Assembly: GCA_963733085.1 (NCBI GenBank)
Contig: CAVTBY010000005.1
Coordinates: 248,001 to 312,000, forward strand
Origin: Desertimonas sp963733085
Lineage (GTDB): Bacteria; Actinomycetota; Acidimicrobiia; Acidimicrobiales; Ilumatobacteraceae
Length of the DNA: 64,000 nucleotides
Direction of reading: 5' to 3'
Made by a program: the position numbers and the translations under genes. This document shows, piece after piece, positions 26,193 through 37,786 of this stretch (its first letter is position 1; each line of letters starts with the position of its first letter). The notes beneath the pieces are model-generated. The model did not search any database, was not told where the DNA came from, and saw nothing but the letters and a program-made list of their open reading frames with translations.

Positions 26193-27057
26193 GTGAGCGC
26201 TACGTCCGATGGCGGCGTCGAGATCCGCACGGCGACCGGTGCCGACAGCGCTGCCATCGTTGCTGTCTGGGCTGCCAACGGCGATGAGATCCCCGCGGGT
26301 GGTGTGGACATCATGACGCCGTATCTCGCGCACTTGATGGCGACCGGGCGCGTTCTGGTCGCATCCGACGCCGGCGGTGTGGTCGGCTTCGCGGCCGTCG
26401 TCGAGCGGGCGGGGGTAACTCACCTGGCCGACTTGTTCGTGCTCCCGGACCGGTTCGGTGAGGGAACTGGCGGACAACTGCTCGCCGCGGTCATGGGCGA
26501 CGCCACACGCCGTACGACCTTTGCTTCTTCCGATCCGCGTGCGCTGCCGCTCTACGTTCGCAACGGGATGATCCCGTGGTGGCCCAACCTGTACCTCGAC
26601 ATCGACTCGGGATGCTTGCCATCGACGTTCTCCCCGCATCAGTTGTGACTCGGTGAGTCCGGACTCAGCGACGGACCTCGAGCAGCTGTGGCTGGGCACC
26701 GCCAACGCCGAGGATCACCGCTTCTGGGCATCGCTTCCCGAGGCTCGCCCGTTCGTTGTGGCGGATGCTGGTCGTCCCGTGGCCGTCGTCCACGCTCGGT
26801 GCCGACGCACTGGTCGCGATCGCTGGATCAACCGACTGATCACGGCATCGGAGGCGGATCCTGTTGCGGTCGTCGTGGCCGCCTACCATCACGCGGCCGA
26901 GGGTGGCCGCATCGGTAGCTGCCTGCCAGGCCCCAACCCAGCGCTACCGTCGCTGCTTGCAGCCGGCTGCCGAATCATCGACCGCGACACGTTCATGGCT
27001 TCAGACGCTGGGATCTTCGACGCCACCCGACGGATCAGCGACGGCGGGATCCTGTGA
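26193..27057 (+). CDS. GNAT acetyltransferase with C-terminal domain, split by frame change
   Basis: The first part (26193-26648, GTG start) is a GNAT domain: VEIRTATGADSAAIVAVWAA, LADLFVLPDRFGEGTGGQLL, LYVRNGMIPWWPNLYLDI. It stops at 26648. Five bases on, a second frame (26653-27057) encodes DHRFWASLPEARPFVVADAG, ASEADPVAVVVAAYHHAA and LLAAGCRIIDRDTFMASDAG, which in related proteins is the C-terminal half of the same polypeptide. I therefore treat both as one gene of about 288 residues interrupted near 26640. Either an indel or a true split is possible. Substrate unknown. Confidence 0.6.
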
Positions 27058-27179
27058 TTCCGTGGTCATCGAGGTCGGGTGTCCCGGTAACGCTTGGGCG
27101 ATGACTTGGCGGATTGCGGCACGTCTGAACTACGACAGGCCGTTGCGCACGTGTCGACCGACTAGGAAAGGAAGCTGCC

Positions 27180-27704
27180 ATGGAGATCATCAACCTGGGC
27201 TCTGAGGACGGGCTCCCCCCAGTGGACTGGGCCGAAATTGTCGAGAAGCTGGATGCAGGTTCGGCGCCGGCTCCCGACGCGCACAATGCTCGTTCGACTT
27301 GGCTCGCAACGGTGAACGAGGACGGCAGCCCGCACGTGACTGCGGTCGGCGCCCTGTGGCTCGATGGCGCGTTCTGGTTCCAAACGGGCTCGGGGACCCG
27401 GAAGAGCCGCAACGTTGCCGGCGATCCTCGCTGCTCGGTCGCTCTGTCGATCCGGGACGCGGACGTGGTCGTCGAGGGGCACGCTGCACGGGTGACCGAT
27501 CCGGGCGTCGTGGCGCGCATTGCGAAGGCGTGGGCGGACGGCGGTTGGCCGGCGGAGCCCGACGAGAGTGGTTCCGGGATCACCGCGCCGTTCAACGCAC
27601 CGTCTCAAGGGCCGCCGCCGTGGCAGGTGTATCGCATCGAGCCCCGCTCGGCGACCGTCGTGTTGGGCGCAGAGCCGGGCGGCCTCACCCGCTTCAAGTT
27701 CTGA
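27180..27704 (+). CDS. pyridoxamine-phosphate-oxidase-like flavin/F420 protein
   Basis: 174-residue split-barrel protein. ARSTWLATVNEDGSPHVTAV, then WFQTGSGTRKSRNVAGDPRC and DADVVVEGHAARVTDP form the FMN/F420-binding barrel of the PNPOx-like superfamily; the C-terminus YRIEPRSATVVLG completes it. In Actinobacteria such proteins often use F420H2, but sequence alone does not settle the cofactor. GGAAAGGAAG precedes the ATG. Substrate unknown. Confidence 0.85.
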   Translation: MEIINLGSEDGLPPVDWAEIVEKLDAGSAPAPDAHNARSTWLATVNEDGSPHVTAVGALWLDGAFWFQTGSGTRKSRNVAGDPRCSVALSIRDADVVVEGHAARVTDPGVVARIAKAWADGGWPAEPDESGSGITAPFNAPSQGPPPWQVYRIEPRSATVVLGAEPGGLTRFKF

Positions 27705-27759
27705 CGCCGGGCGGAGGGAGCTTCACGCGTGATCACCTGCTGATGGTCACGAACCAGCG

Positions 27760-27807
27760 ACCGATGGGTGTTCTCATGACGATTCGGTCACCTAGACACC
27801 CATCGGT
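27760..27807. repeat. 48-bp palindromic repeat, copy 5 of 8
   Basis: Outer arms as elsewhere; inner arms TTCTCATGAC and GTCACCTAGA pair imperfectly, so this copy is somewhat decayed. Intergenic, between the PNPOx-like gene and the MerR gene. Confidence 0.88.
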
Positions 27808-27943
27808 TCGGTCCGCCCCGCCGCCGAGCCTGCACAAGCACTCCAGCCAGTTCGGTCCCGGCACGAGAGGGGACGACGTAGTTCGGTGGCGCTGGTTCCG
27901 ACAGTGTTGACTCGGCCCTGGGGGCAACCTGGATGATGACAGC

Positions 27944-28789
27944 GTGGCCCGCACCGACAGAACCCTGCTGACGATCGGCGAGTTCGCCCGCTTGGCTCGG
28001 CTGACGACCAAGGCGCTTCGGATCTACGACGAGTCGGGATTGCTGCGCCCGGCGGATGTGGATCCCACGTCCGGGTACCGCCGCTACGACCCCGACCAAG
28101 TTCGCGTGGCTCGCCTCATTGGTCTGCTGCGCGCCGTCGACATGAGCCTGAGCGACATCGCTGTGCTGGTGGACGATCTGCGCAGCGGACGTCAACCCGC
28201 AGTCGAACGGCTCAACAATCACCTCATCCGTCTCGAGGCACAACATTCGAGCCGACGCGCTCTGGTGCGCCACATCCATGCCGTCCTGCGAGAGGAGCAC
28301 ACAACCATGTACACGATCAACACTCGTCGCGTCACGGAACAGCGGGTGATGTCGATACAGCGTCGACTGCACGCCAACGAGACCGATGCGTTCGCCGACG
28401 AGGCCAAGGCTGCGTTCACCGACCATCTCGGCGACCGGCAGCCGACAGGACCGTTCACGCTGATCTTCCACGGCATCGTCGACCACGAAAGCGATGGACC
28501 GATCGAAGCGATCCTGGGCTGCGACGACGAGGTCCAACCGACCGAGTTGATCGGCATCCGAACGGAGCCCGCCCACGACGAGGCGTACACAACGATCACC
28601 AAGGCCCAGTGGGCCTACCCGGCGATCCTCGCTGCCTACGACGCGGTGGCCAGCTCGCCCGCAGTCATCGCTAACCCCGGCAGTCGCCTCTCATGTCGAG
28701 AGGTGTATCGCGCTGAACCAGATGAGATCGACGACGACCAAGTCATCTGTGACATCGCCTACCCGCTGGGATCACCGTTGTCACCTTGA
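27944..28789 (+). CDS. MerR-family regulator with GyrI-like effector domain
   Basis: 281 residues. N-terminal MerR helix-turn-helix: LLTIGEFARLARLTTKALRI, YDESGLLRPADVDPTSGYRR, then a coiled dimer helix. From residue ~125 a GyrI/BmrR-like effector-binding domain follows (YTINTRRVTEQRVMSIQR, TLIFHGIVDHESDGPIEAIL, AYTTITKAQWAYPAILAAYD). Such proteins sense cationic drugs or other small molecules and distort the promoter spacer. Start GTG at 27944. It converges on the giant-protein operon, from which a hairpin separates it; no target is evident. Confidence 0.88.
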   Translation: MARTDRTLLTIGEFARLARLTTKALRIYDESGLLRPADVDPTSGYRRYDPDQVRVARLIGLLRAVDMSLSDIAVLVDDLRSGRQPAVERLNNHLIRLEAQHSSRRALVRHIHAVLREEHTTMYTINTRRVTEQRVMSIQRRLHANETDAFADEAKAAFTDHLGDRQPTGPFTLIFHGIVDHESDGPIEAILGCDDEVQPTELIGIRTEPAHDEAYTTITKAQWAYPAILAAYDAVASSPAVIANPGSRLSCREVYRAEPDEIDDDQVICDIAYPLGSPLSP

Positions 28790-28791
28790 GA

Positions 28792-28822
28792 CGCGAAATG
28801 GTCGACAGACCGCCATTTCGCG
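28792..28822. terminator. perfect hairpin between MerR gene and giant operon
   Basis: CGCGAAATGG / CCATTTCGCG, ten-base perfect arms with a second short stem GGTC/GACC inside the loop. It starts three bases after the MerR stop codon and lies 43 bases from the end of the last gene of the giant operon. Probably a shared terminator. Confidence 0.6.
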
Positions 28823-28864
28823 CATCAAAGCGTCCCGTGACGGCGATCAGGGCCACGGCGAACC

Positions 28865-30596
28865 TCAGCCGGTCAACGTGTCGAACCGCAGTCCGGCCGA
28901 TGGCAGTTGGCCGGCGGGGCGGGCGCGGTGGGCTGCCCATACGTGAAGCGTGCCGTCGATCCACCGGGCCGCCTGGTAGTGCCGTTGTACCACGAGGCCG
29001 TCGTCGGGCACTTCCTCCTCGGGGATCAGGAGCGACCCGTCAACGTCGCCCGCGAGCAGCGCGGTGACGCTCTCGACGAGCCGACGGCCGCCCGTCACGT
29101 CGAGCACCGACCCTCGCGCGAGCACGACCTGCTCGTCCGGCCCGGTCCGCACCGGCAGTAGCGGGATCCAGTGCGGTGGTGGCTCGTGGGCGAGTCGGTA
29201 GTCGGGCGCCACGTCGGGGTCGCCCGGCGGGTCGGCGGGCCGGGCATCGCTCAGCGTCACGCCGATCTGCATCGGCGACTCGACGATCTGCTCGATCGCC
29301 CAACCGACGTTCGCCTGCTCGTCGCGCGTCAGCGTGATCTGCTCGACGACCGGCCCGATCAGCGGTTGCGCCACCCGCGGGCGCGAGGTAGAGGAGGTTG
29401 CTGATCGGCACGCCTTCGGCCTCGTCGTCCTCGACCGGCATGGCGTGGCGGAACAGCCCCCACCGGCCTGACGTCGTGGCCCCCGCAGGCCGCAGCAGCG
29501 TGCGCACGCCAAAGGTGTCGGTGACCACGAGTGACGCCGACTCGACGATCCGTCCGACGGGGAGCTCGATGCCGATGACGTACCAGTCGTTGCCGTACGC
29601 GCTGAGTGTCTCCACCAGCAGCACCTGGGCGAGGTCGGTGTTCGCCGGCCGGATCGCCGCGATGTTGAGCCGACCGTCCTCGAACTCCCAGAAGCGGGCG
29701 GCCGGTAGGCCGGGTGCGGTGACCGCTGACGGTACGACGGTTCGGGTGGCCGTGAGACCCGCCTCGGCGGGCCGGGTGCCCAGGTTCACCTCGCCGTTGA
29801 CGTCGAACTCGTACCAGTCGATCGTGTCGCGGTCGTAGCGGGGCGCCGTGAGCGTGGTCTCGCCGAACGGGTCGGCCGAGCGTCGACCGGCCATCGACGC
29901 CGTGTACTCGAACCGAGTCGGCTGCCAGCACAGGGTGTCGGGGTCGGCGTCGTCGAAGAGCGTCGCCAGCCAGGCCAACCACGCTGCCGCCGCCTGGCGC
30001 ACCTCGGCGACGTCTCCGGGCTCGATGGCGCTGCCGAGCCGTGGCACGTCGTGGTCGGCGAGCTCCGCCCGCAGCAGTCGGCCGTCGAGGCTGCGTTCGG
30101 CGTGAAGGCGGGCGAACGCGGCGGTCGCCGGGTCGAGTGCGGCGAGTTGTTCGTCGCTCGGCATGGCGAGCAGGTAGCGGGCAAGGAAGTCGCCGCGGTA
30201 GTCGCGGGACGTGACCTGCCGTCCCAGCAGGGCGAGGAAGTGCCGGCCGGTGTCGACCGCGAGGCGGATCCCGTCGGACGTGTCGGCGTCGATCGGCAGC
30301 GGCGCGGTGACGCGCTCGATGATCGACTCCAGAGGTGCCGCCGCCGGGTCGAAGCCCGGCGCGTCGACAGCCGTGTTGGGCAGGATGGGTCCGGCGACGA
30401 GACGGGTCGGCGCCGCGGCGACGCCGCGCCAGCGGGCGACGATCGGGCTGCCACCGTCATGGCCGGCGAACTCGCCGACCTGCCACTGGCGCGCCAGCAG
30501 CCAGAGCGGATCGCGTATCGGGGCCGCCGAACCGACGGTGACGTCGCCACGACGCGGTTGCGGTTCGAGTCGGGCGAACGTGGTGATCGACGCCAT
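28865..30596 (-). CDS. operon protein H: large conserved protein, about 577 residues
   Basis: Last gene of the giant operon. No named family known to me. The N-terminus ARLEPQPRRGDVTVGSAAPI then RDPLWLLARQWQVGEFAG is distinctive; I recall similar openings in large unannotated proteins of other bacteria. A first half rich in helices is followed by beta-rich segments (VVEQITLTRDEQANVGWAIE; MQIGVTLSDA; LHVWAAHRARPAGQLP). No signal peptide or membrane helix. The frame shifts near 29385 (one surplus C in LYLAP/RVAQPL), so the second part ends at 28865. It starts nine bases after the previous stop, with GAGGAA upstream. Function unknown. Confidence 0.8.
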
Positions 30597-30605
30597 CTCA
30601 GTTCC

Positions 30606-33600
30606 TCACTGCAGCGAATTGGGGTTGGTCGACGGCACGTCGCCGTCGGTGTTGAACGCCAGCATGGTGGCGGGCAGGAACTGGCGGACGAGGTCGATGT
30701 CGTCGGGGGTGAGCGCCCGCGCGTGCGCCAGGTCGAGCGTCTCGAGGAGCACCTGGTTGAGGCCCCCCGCCGTCCATTCCTCGCCGATCACCGGCGGCAC
30801 GGCCAGCAGCAGCGCCTGCGGTGCCGTGGCAGTCGGCGGTTCGTAGCGGAATGCGACGCCCGTCGTCTCCGTGGCCGATGGCACGAGCTCGGTCAGCTCG
30901 TCGACGAGCAACCCGGCGAGTTGGCGGCCAGGCGCCAACACGTCGGCTCCGACGAGCACCAGGGAGGCGGCGCCGTCGACGTACACCGACGCTGGACGAC
31001 CGTTCCACGCCGCGCCCGGCCGGTGGGGCGTCTGCGCCAATGCCAGGCGCAGCGGCGTCCCGCCGAGGGCCTCGGCCTCGCGCAGCGCGACACCAAGACG
31101 CATGAGCGGCTCGCGGACGCGCTCCAGGCGCATCAGCCAGGTCTCCGCCACCAGCGGATCGTCGCCGGCCAGCGCCGGGTCGTCGCGCGACGCTCACGAG
31201 GTCCTCGGTGTCGGGCGCGCGCGAACCGTGGCAGCGCCACGAAGCCGGGCCCCAGCAGCACGCCGAGGCGGGCCTGGACGGTCGGCGAGTTCGACACCGC
31301 CCGCAGTGAGCGCGATCGCGCCGGCCTCGTCGAGTCGGGCCTGCAGTGCCCGTCGGGCACGGTCGGCCGCGGCGCGCAGCGACGTCTCGTCAGTCGTGGC
31401 CGGAACGGTGGCGTCGCCGAGACCGAAGCCCCAGGCGGCCGCTATCGCGGTCTGCACGGCTTCGGTGTCGACGCCGGCCAGTGCCGCGTCGAGCGCCGTG
31501 ATCGCCGTCCGCGTCAGCTCCTCGGCCCGCGCCACCCGTTCGGCCAGCTCGCCGACGTCGGTGCCGGGGCGCGGGTCGGCGTGAGGTGGCTGGAGCTTCG
31601 AGCCGTCGAGCGGGCGGGCGGCGGCGACGAGGGCGGCCAGGGACCGGCCGAGCTCGAGTAGATCGAGCACGTCGCGCTCGGCGCGCAGCGTCGGCCGCGA
31701 CAGGGGACCGGGGATCGTCCGGGCGGCGCGCGCAGCGAGCTCAGCAACACCCGACTCACCGGCACCGGCGATGCGGACGAGGTCGGTGGCGGTGAGGCCG
31801 AGGTCGACGAGCGCGACGGTGTGCTCCGTGGCGCCGGCATCGACCACGGTGAGATCGTGACCGGCCGCTTGGCCGAGGCATTGCGCCAGCCAGGCGTCGA
31901 GCGCCGGTTCGATTGCTGCCCACGGCGAGCTCACCGAATCGGCCCAACCACCCGTCGGCGCGCCGTCGACCGGCATCACGATGGCGACGCGGTGGGTGAC
32001 GGTCGTGCCGGTACGCGGCGTCCGGACGAAATCGAGCTCCGGTGGTGGGGCGAGCCCACGATCGATGTCACCGAGCGTGTTGACGGCCGCCGTGAGATTG
32101 CCGCGGACCATGTGGTGGACCTGCTCTGCTTGGAGGAGGTCGGCGGCGGCGTCGACGGCGACTCCGAGTCGGCGCAGCACGCCAGCGGCCCTGCGTCGCA
32201 GCGCCTCGTCTTGCGAGCCGGCGACCAGGTGGTCGACGGCGTGGCCCTCGCTGTCGGACCACAGCTGGTGGAGGGCGAGGCCGTCGAGCCGGCGGGCGGG
32301 GATCGGCAGCGCTTCCTGCCCGGGCAGTGGCGCGACCTCGCGCGCGTTGTCGACCGATGCATCGAGACCCCGCTCGTGGAGGTCGCGCTCGACGAGGTAG
32401 CCAAGGACCGCACCGAGGCTGCGGCCGGCCCGCACCCCATCGAAGATGCGCTGAGCCAGGCGCACCCGCTGGGACGTGATCGTGATCGCGAACGGGTCGT
32501 CGTCACCGCCACCGTGGGCGAGGTGGGCGTTGCGCAGCAGCGCGGCGACCTCCGCCTGGTGGATCGACGGCGCGTGCAGGAACCCCGGGTCGTCGGCCGC
32601 CCGACGCAACGGTCCCGGCTCGCCCTCGACCGGTTCGGCGGCGACGTCGATCGGGTCCGGTGCGAGCCCCTCGACCCAGCCGTAACCGCCGACCAGCAGT
32701 CCGGTGGGCCGGTCGGCGCGCAGGTCGGCGAGTCGGCGCATCGCCAGGGAGGTTGCCCATGCGTCTACCCGGTGCGAGGCCGCGTCGAGCGCTCCGGCGA
32801 CGTGCGGTGCGAGCAGTTCGGCGTTCGCTTCGGCGACGGTGAGCGCGGCGGCGCGGAACGCCTCGATGCCGGCTGCGGCAGGATCGCCGGTCGACGCCAG
32901 CCGGGCGCGTACGGTGCTGCCGTCAACCGACCGGGCACGCTGTGCCGACCACCCGAGCGTCGAGTCACCGAACCCGAAGAGCTCCGCATCGTGGGCGGGA
33001 GCCACGGTGCTGTCACCGATCAGCCTCATGCCGGCGATGGCGTGCTCGCGCAACAAGCATTGGCGGACCAGCGCCGTCAGCAGTGACTCCGGTCGGTCGT
33101 CGATCGCTGCGGCGACGGCGTCGACATCGGCGGCGAGCAGGTCGCGCATGGCGGTGGTGTGATCGTCGCCCACGAGCGGCAGCTCGACCGGCCATGCCGT
33201 CGGCTCGTACAGCAACAGCGCGCCGGCGATCGCAGCGGGCAGCCCGGCTGCTTCCGTGAGCGACCGCGTGCGGGCGGCCAGCGCGAGCCACGCGTCGCCC
33301 GGCACGCCGCGCGACAGGAACTCGAGCGCATTGGCGGCGAACGTCGGGCCGAGGGCGCGGCGGAGCGACACGCCGTCCGACAGCGCGTCGAGGCGTAGCA
33401 CGTCGACGAGGTCCGTCGCCGGGTCGCCGCGCCCCACTCGTGCCGCCCTGCCCAGTGCCGGTCGCCATCCCGTGGCGATCAGGCCCGAGAGGATCGCGCC
33501 GAGGCGCGTCTCGCGGGCATCGCCCCGGAACCGGGTGAGCGCCGTCGTGGGCAGCAGCCCGTACGGCTGGCGACCGATGCGCAGGGTAGGCCAGGGGCCG

Positions 33601-34772
33601 CTGGGACGCAGGTAACGAGCGGCGTGTTCGCGCGCCCAGTCGCAGTCGTCGACGCTCAGACCGTCGGCGCCGAGGCCGACGAACTGGGTCAGCCAATAGC
33701 CCCACGTCGCCGGCCACAGCGTCCGGGTGACGGCGGTGATGAGCGCGTCGTCGCTGTCAGCGTCGGCACCCGGCAGGCCGAGCAGGTGCGTGTCCTCCAG
33801 ACCGAGCGCGCGTGCGAGGTGCGCGGCGATGCTCGTGTCTCCCGCGCGACCGGGTTCGCCGAGCGAACCGAGGTCGGCGCTCGACCATCCGGCCGGAGCA
33901 CCGTCGGTGTTGTTGGTGAGCGTCCCCTGTTCGACGATGCCGAGCCCGGCGGTGAACCGTTGTGCGTCGAGCAGCGCGGCGAGGGCGCTCGCGCCGTCGT
34001 CCGGCCCACCCTGGCGGACGCCGGTCACCAGCAACAGGTCGACAGGCGCGTCCACCGGCAACCGCAGCGCCATACCGATGTCCACGGCCGCGTCGAATTC
34101 GACGAGCCAGTGCATGGCGCTGTCGACGGCGGCCACCTCGTTGTCCTCGTCACCGTCGACGGTGGGGTGCACCAACGGAGCGTCGGAGTCGGGCCCGACT
34201 GCCGGGTCGCCGGTGATTGGCCGTCCCGTCGCGACGGCCACTACCTGTCCGCCCGCGTAGGCCGTCGCTGTCCAGGCTTCCGGCAGCAGGCGGGCCACGG
34301 GTGTGGCCGGGCGCTCGGCGAGCTGGACCGTGCCGAACGTCGGGAGCACACGCGGCGGCTCGGTGTCGGGAACGGCTTCGGCCGGTCGGGCGGCGGCGTT
34401 CACGGGTCGCGTCGCGCGCGCTACCCAAGCGGCCCGTGCCGGGTCCAGGTGCTCGGCCAGCGCCTGCCAGGCGCGTCGGCGTCGCTCCTGGTCGTCACCG
34501 CTGCGCCAGTCCGCCAGCCAGAAGTTGCGTCCGGCCTCGGCCTCCGCAGCCGTCAGACGCGGGTCGTGGGCGTCGACGTGCACTTGGTCGGGCCAGATGC
34601 GCACGAGCAACTCTCGGCCGCCGCCCGCGGCGTCCGCGTACCGGGTCTCCACGCGCACCGGCAGCAGCACGATCGGGTGGCTCCCGCCGAGCGTCGCCGA
34701 CAAGGCCGGGTCGACGGGGTCGGTGACGGCCGCGCCTGCGATCAGCGGGCCAAGATCGACAACGCCACTCAC
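30606..34772 (-). CDS. operon protein G: giant conserved protein, about 1388 residues
   Basis: Unknown family. The N-terminus has GSHPIVLLPVRVETRY, then LLVRIWPDQVHVDAHDPRLT and AGRNFWLADWRSG, a block I have seen in other unannotated giant proteins. The body is helical and Ala-rich (LLGLPGADADSDDALITAVT; RPSGPWPTLRIGRQPYGLLP; EALPIPARRLDGLALHQLW). The end reads AETWLMRLERVREPLMRLG to FNTDGDVPSTNPNSLQ. The GTG start overlaps the previous stop as GTGA. Several small frame changes between 31140 and 31300 join the C-terminal part to the main frame. No signal peptide, no membrane helices, no catalytic motif recognised. Confidence 0.8.
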
Positions 34773-37572
34773 TGGTCGATCTCCGGGTTCTCGGGGCGGA
34801 GGAGGACGGACACCGGGATGGTGATCCGCGCGGGCAGTTGGCGCAGCCGGTGGGCGAGCGCGGCGGACGTGGCATCGGCGGCCGGCGCGTGGCTGACGCC
34901 GGCCGGCGCGTCGCCGACCTCGAAGCCGAAGCGCGGCGCGCCCGGCTGCTCCGCGATCACGATCGACCACTGCTCCGCCTCGGCCTCCGGGATCGTGAAG
35001 CCGAAGTAGCGCACGTCGGGCACCAGCGCACCGGTGAACACCGGCAGGAGCGTTTCGCTGCCCTTCACCGCGGTGACCAGCGCGTCCGGGAACCGGCGGA
35101 GCAGCTCGCTGCGGAGCAGCAGCACGAACCGCTCGCCGGTGGCCGGCGCGGCCCCGAGCGGACGGTCGCCCCAGTCGGCCAGCGGGTCGACGTCGACCGG
35201 TGCCGCCGGGTCGATTGCGCTGTCCCAGAAACGCTGGAAGAACGTCGCGGTGAGCGCGGTCGGGAACTCCCGCCACAACAGCTCGCGGCCGAGCTCGTGG
35301 TTGAGGCCGATCATGAACGCCTGCACGAACGACGAGTTGGTGCGCAACGCCAGTGCGGTGTTGGCGGGAACCTCGCCCAACCCGGGCAGCAGCCACTCCT
35401 GGCCGAGCTCCGCCAGGGCGCGCGCCATCGGGGCGCCGAAGCGGGGGCTGAGCTGGGAGGGGATCGGCGCAGGCGGGGCGGGCTCGGTCGGGTCGGTCGG
35501 CGTCGGCGCGTCGAGCACTCCGCCAAGCGCCGCGGTGAACGTCGTGGCCGGCGCCGTCATCGCGATGACCTGATCGAAGAGGGCGCCCATGTCGACCGTG
35601 GCCCGAACCGGTCCCTCGTCGCGCACCGGGGCGAGGAACCGGGTCAGGTGATCCGGCGCGAGCACGCGGAACACCGCCGCGTCCGCGCTGTCCTGGCGAG
35701 GAGGTGGCGGCGGGTCGGGCTCTGGCGGTTCGATGTCGGGGGGCTCGGGTGGATCCGGCGGTTCGTCGTCCCGCCGGCGGCGGACGCGTCCGATGCTGTC
35801 GAACCGGGTCGTGCGGTCCGCCACGATCACCCTGTCCCTGGTCGAACCGAGGATGTCACCGGGCCGGATGCCACCACCGGTACCGCCCAGAGACAGCGGG
35901 CGGGCGCTGAACAGGGGTCGCGGCGGCGCACCGGTGAAGGTGTCCGGGCGCATGAGCGCCCACGCGAGGTCGACGGGCGACGATGCCGAGGCGCCGAGCA
36001 CCTCGAGCGTCGCCAGGCGGCCAGCGTCGATGCGGGCTCGCGCCGGCCCGGCGATGCCAGACAGCTGCACGGCCAGATCGAGACGCGCCGGCACGGCGGC
36101 GATGCGGCTCGCGCGGCGCACGGTGGCGCCCCGCGCCCGGACGAGCGCGGCGGACGGTGGCGCCGAACGTCTGCGTGGGCACGTCGTCGCCGCCCAGCAC
36201 GCGGGCCAACGCCGACGCGCTGACGACCGGGTCGAGATGGAGGCGGGGGAACAGTGGTGCGACAACGAACACGCCGACCTCCGCGGACAAGGGGGCAAGG
36301 TGCCGGGCCTGCATCCGCTCGGCCATCGCGATGCCGGCGTCGGCCAACCGACCGAGCGAGGCAACGGCGCGCAGATCGGCAGCCTGGTCCCATGCCGACG
36401 CCACGAGCGTTTCCTGGTCGCGCTGCACGACCTGTACGCCGAGCGCGGCCGTGACCCGGCCGGTGGGATCGGTGTTGAGCTGTTCGTACCAGCGCGCCGG
36501 AACCGTCGGGTCGAGCGAGGCAGCCGGGCGGTAGGCGGCGCCGTAGCGCGGCGGGGCCAGCACGGGCGTATCGACCGGGATCTGGTCGGGCGTGTTGAGC
36601 ACCTCCGTCAGCGCGGCGGCGAACCGGGCCGGAAGCGCTGGGTCCGACCACGCGACCGGGTCGGCATCGAGCGCCCGCAGCGCGCCGCCGAGACGTACCT
36701 GGGCGTCGTCGGTGTCGGCCAGGCCGAGCCCGGAGGTCGAGAGATCGATCGGCCGTGAACCGAAGGTGGCGGGCACCGTGCGGCCGCGGATCGCGAGGGC
36801 CAGCGACTGGAAGTCGCCGGCCGGGCCGGTGGCGAAGCGCCAGTGGTGGTACACGGGCAGCTCGACCGGCCCCATGTCGGGTGCCAGCGTCCACGCCGGG
36901 CCCTGCGCATCGCCGGGGTCGTCACCCAGCCGCGGCCCGCCGGCCCGACTCGAACGTCGGCACGACACACGCGAGGTAGTCGGTCTGCTCGCTGAGCAGC
37001 CGCCCGCACACGAGGCGCGACAGGTTGCGGGCCGGATCGCCGCCGAGCGCCGCCGTGAGGGCGGCGTCGTCCGTCCCGGTGGGCGCGACCTGCGCGTGCG
37101 CCCACGCCCACGAGTCGTCCAGGTCGGGCAGCTGGATCTCGGGTCGCGCCGGTGGCCCGATCCGCAGCACCGGCAGCGGGCTTGCGCCGGGTGGGTCGAG
37201 CCGGACGCCGGGTCCGACCTCGACGACGACGAGGCAGAGCCACGGACGGAGCCGTCCGGCGAGGGCCGAGGCGGGCGTGAACAGCCACGGCAGCGCCGGC
37301 TCGTCGAGTTCGACGAGCGCGAGATAGTTGGACTCGAACGTGGGGGTGCCGGGCGCCGGGTCGGTGCGGATGACCTGCTGCGGGGCGAGCGCCGTCACCT
37401 CGCCTGGTCCCATCATCCGAACTGGGATCGACACGGGTTCGGTCTCGTTGACGACGACCTCGGCGCTCGTCGTCACCTGGCTGGCCGGGTGCGTCTCGGG
37501 CCGGTCGGGCGGCCGGGTGGCGGTGCCACCGCGGTCGACCCACGGCAGGAACACGAGGTTGGGGTCGCTCAC
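34769..37572 (-). CDS. operon protein F: large conserved protein, about 934 residues
   Basis: Unknown family. It opens PNLVFLPWVDRGG and continues with NYLALVELDEPALPWLFTPA and RLRPWLCLVVVEV. The middle (ELPVYHHWRFATGPAGDFQS; RWYEQLNTDPTGRVTAALGV) is followed by a proline-rich linker (PPDPPEPPDIEPPEPDPPPP) and a C-terminal domain (FMIGLNHELGRELLWREFPT; VPDVRYFGFTIPEAEAEQWS). No secretion signal. The frame changes near 36945 and 36165; joined segments read continuously. The GTG start overlaps the stop of microgene copy 3 (GTGA), and its own stop overlaps gene G, so it sits in a coupled chain. Confidence 0.8.
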
Positions 37573-37679
37573 TGGTGCACCATGGCCGTGTGGTTGACCG
37601 TGGGAGGCGACGGGCGGTGCCCCAGTGAGCTAAAGGCGCCGTAATACTGATTCGCTCGCTCGAAGACTCGCTCGCTCAC
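37569..37679 (-). CDS. 36-residue microprotein, copy 3 of 3
   Basis: Third identical copy with a GTG start. Its stop codon overlaps the GTG start of gene F (GTGA), so it links the repeat to the downstream giant genes. Before the duplication the ancestral order was presumably E, one microgene, F. Confidence 0.65.
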   Translation of the reverse strand: MSERVFERANQYYGAFSSLGHRPSPPTVNHTAMVHQ

Positions 37680-37786
37680 TGGTGCACCATGGCCGTGTGG
37701 TTGACCGTGGGAGGCGACGGGCGGTGCCCCAGTGAGCTAAAGGCGCCGTAATACTGATTCGCTCGCTCGAAGACTCGCTCGCTCAC
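37676..37786 (-). CDS. 36-residue microprotein, copy 2 of 3
   Basis: Identical in DNA to copy 1 except that the first codon is GTG, fixed by the GTGA overlap with the stop of copy 1. Its own stop overlaps copy 3 in the same way. It would be translated by reinitiating ribosomes. Three identical cistrons would raise the dose of this peptide relative to the giant proteins. Confidence 0.65.
   Translation of the reverse strand: MSERVFERANQYYGAFSSLGHRPSPPTVNHTAMVHQ

Noticed and set aside
30051..31661. 536-codon plus-strand frame opposite genes G and H
   Set aside because: Low-complexity Arg/Gly/Asp translation, no ribosome site, and antisense to coding sequence with clear family-like blocks.
34838..36223. 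461-codon plus-strand frame opposite gene F
   Set aside because: Shadow frame; its translation is a run of Arg/Gly/His without domain features.
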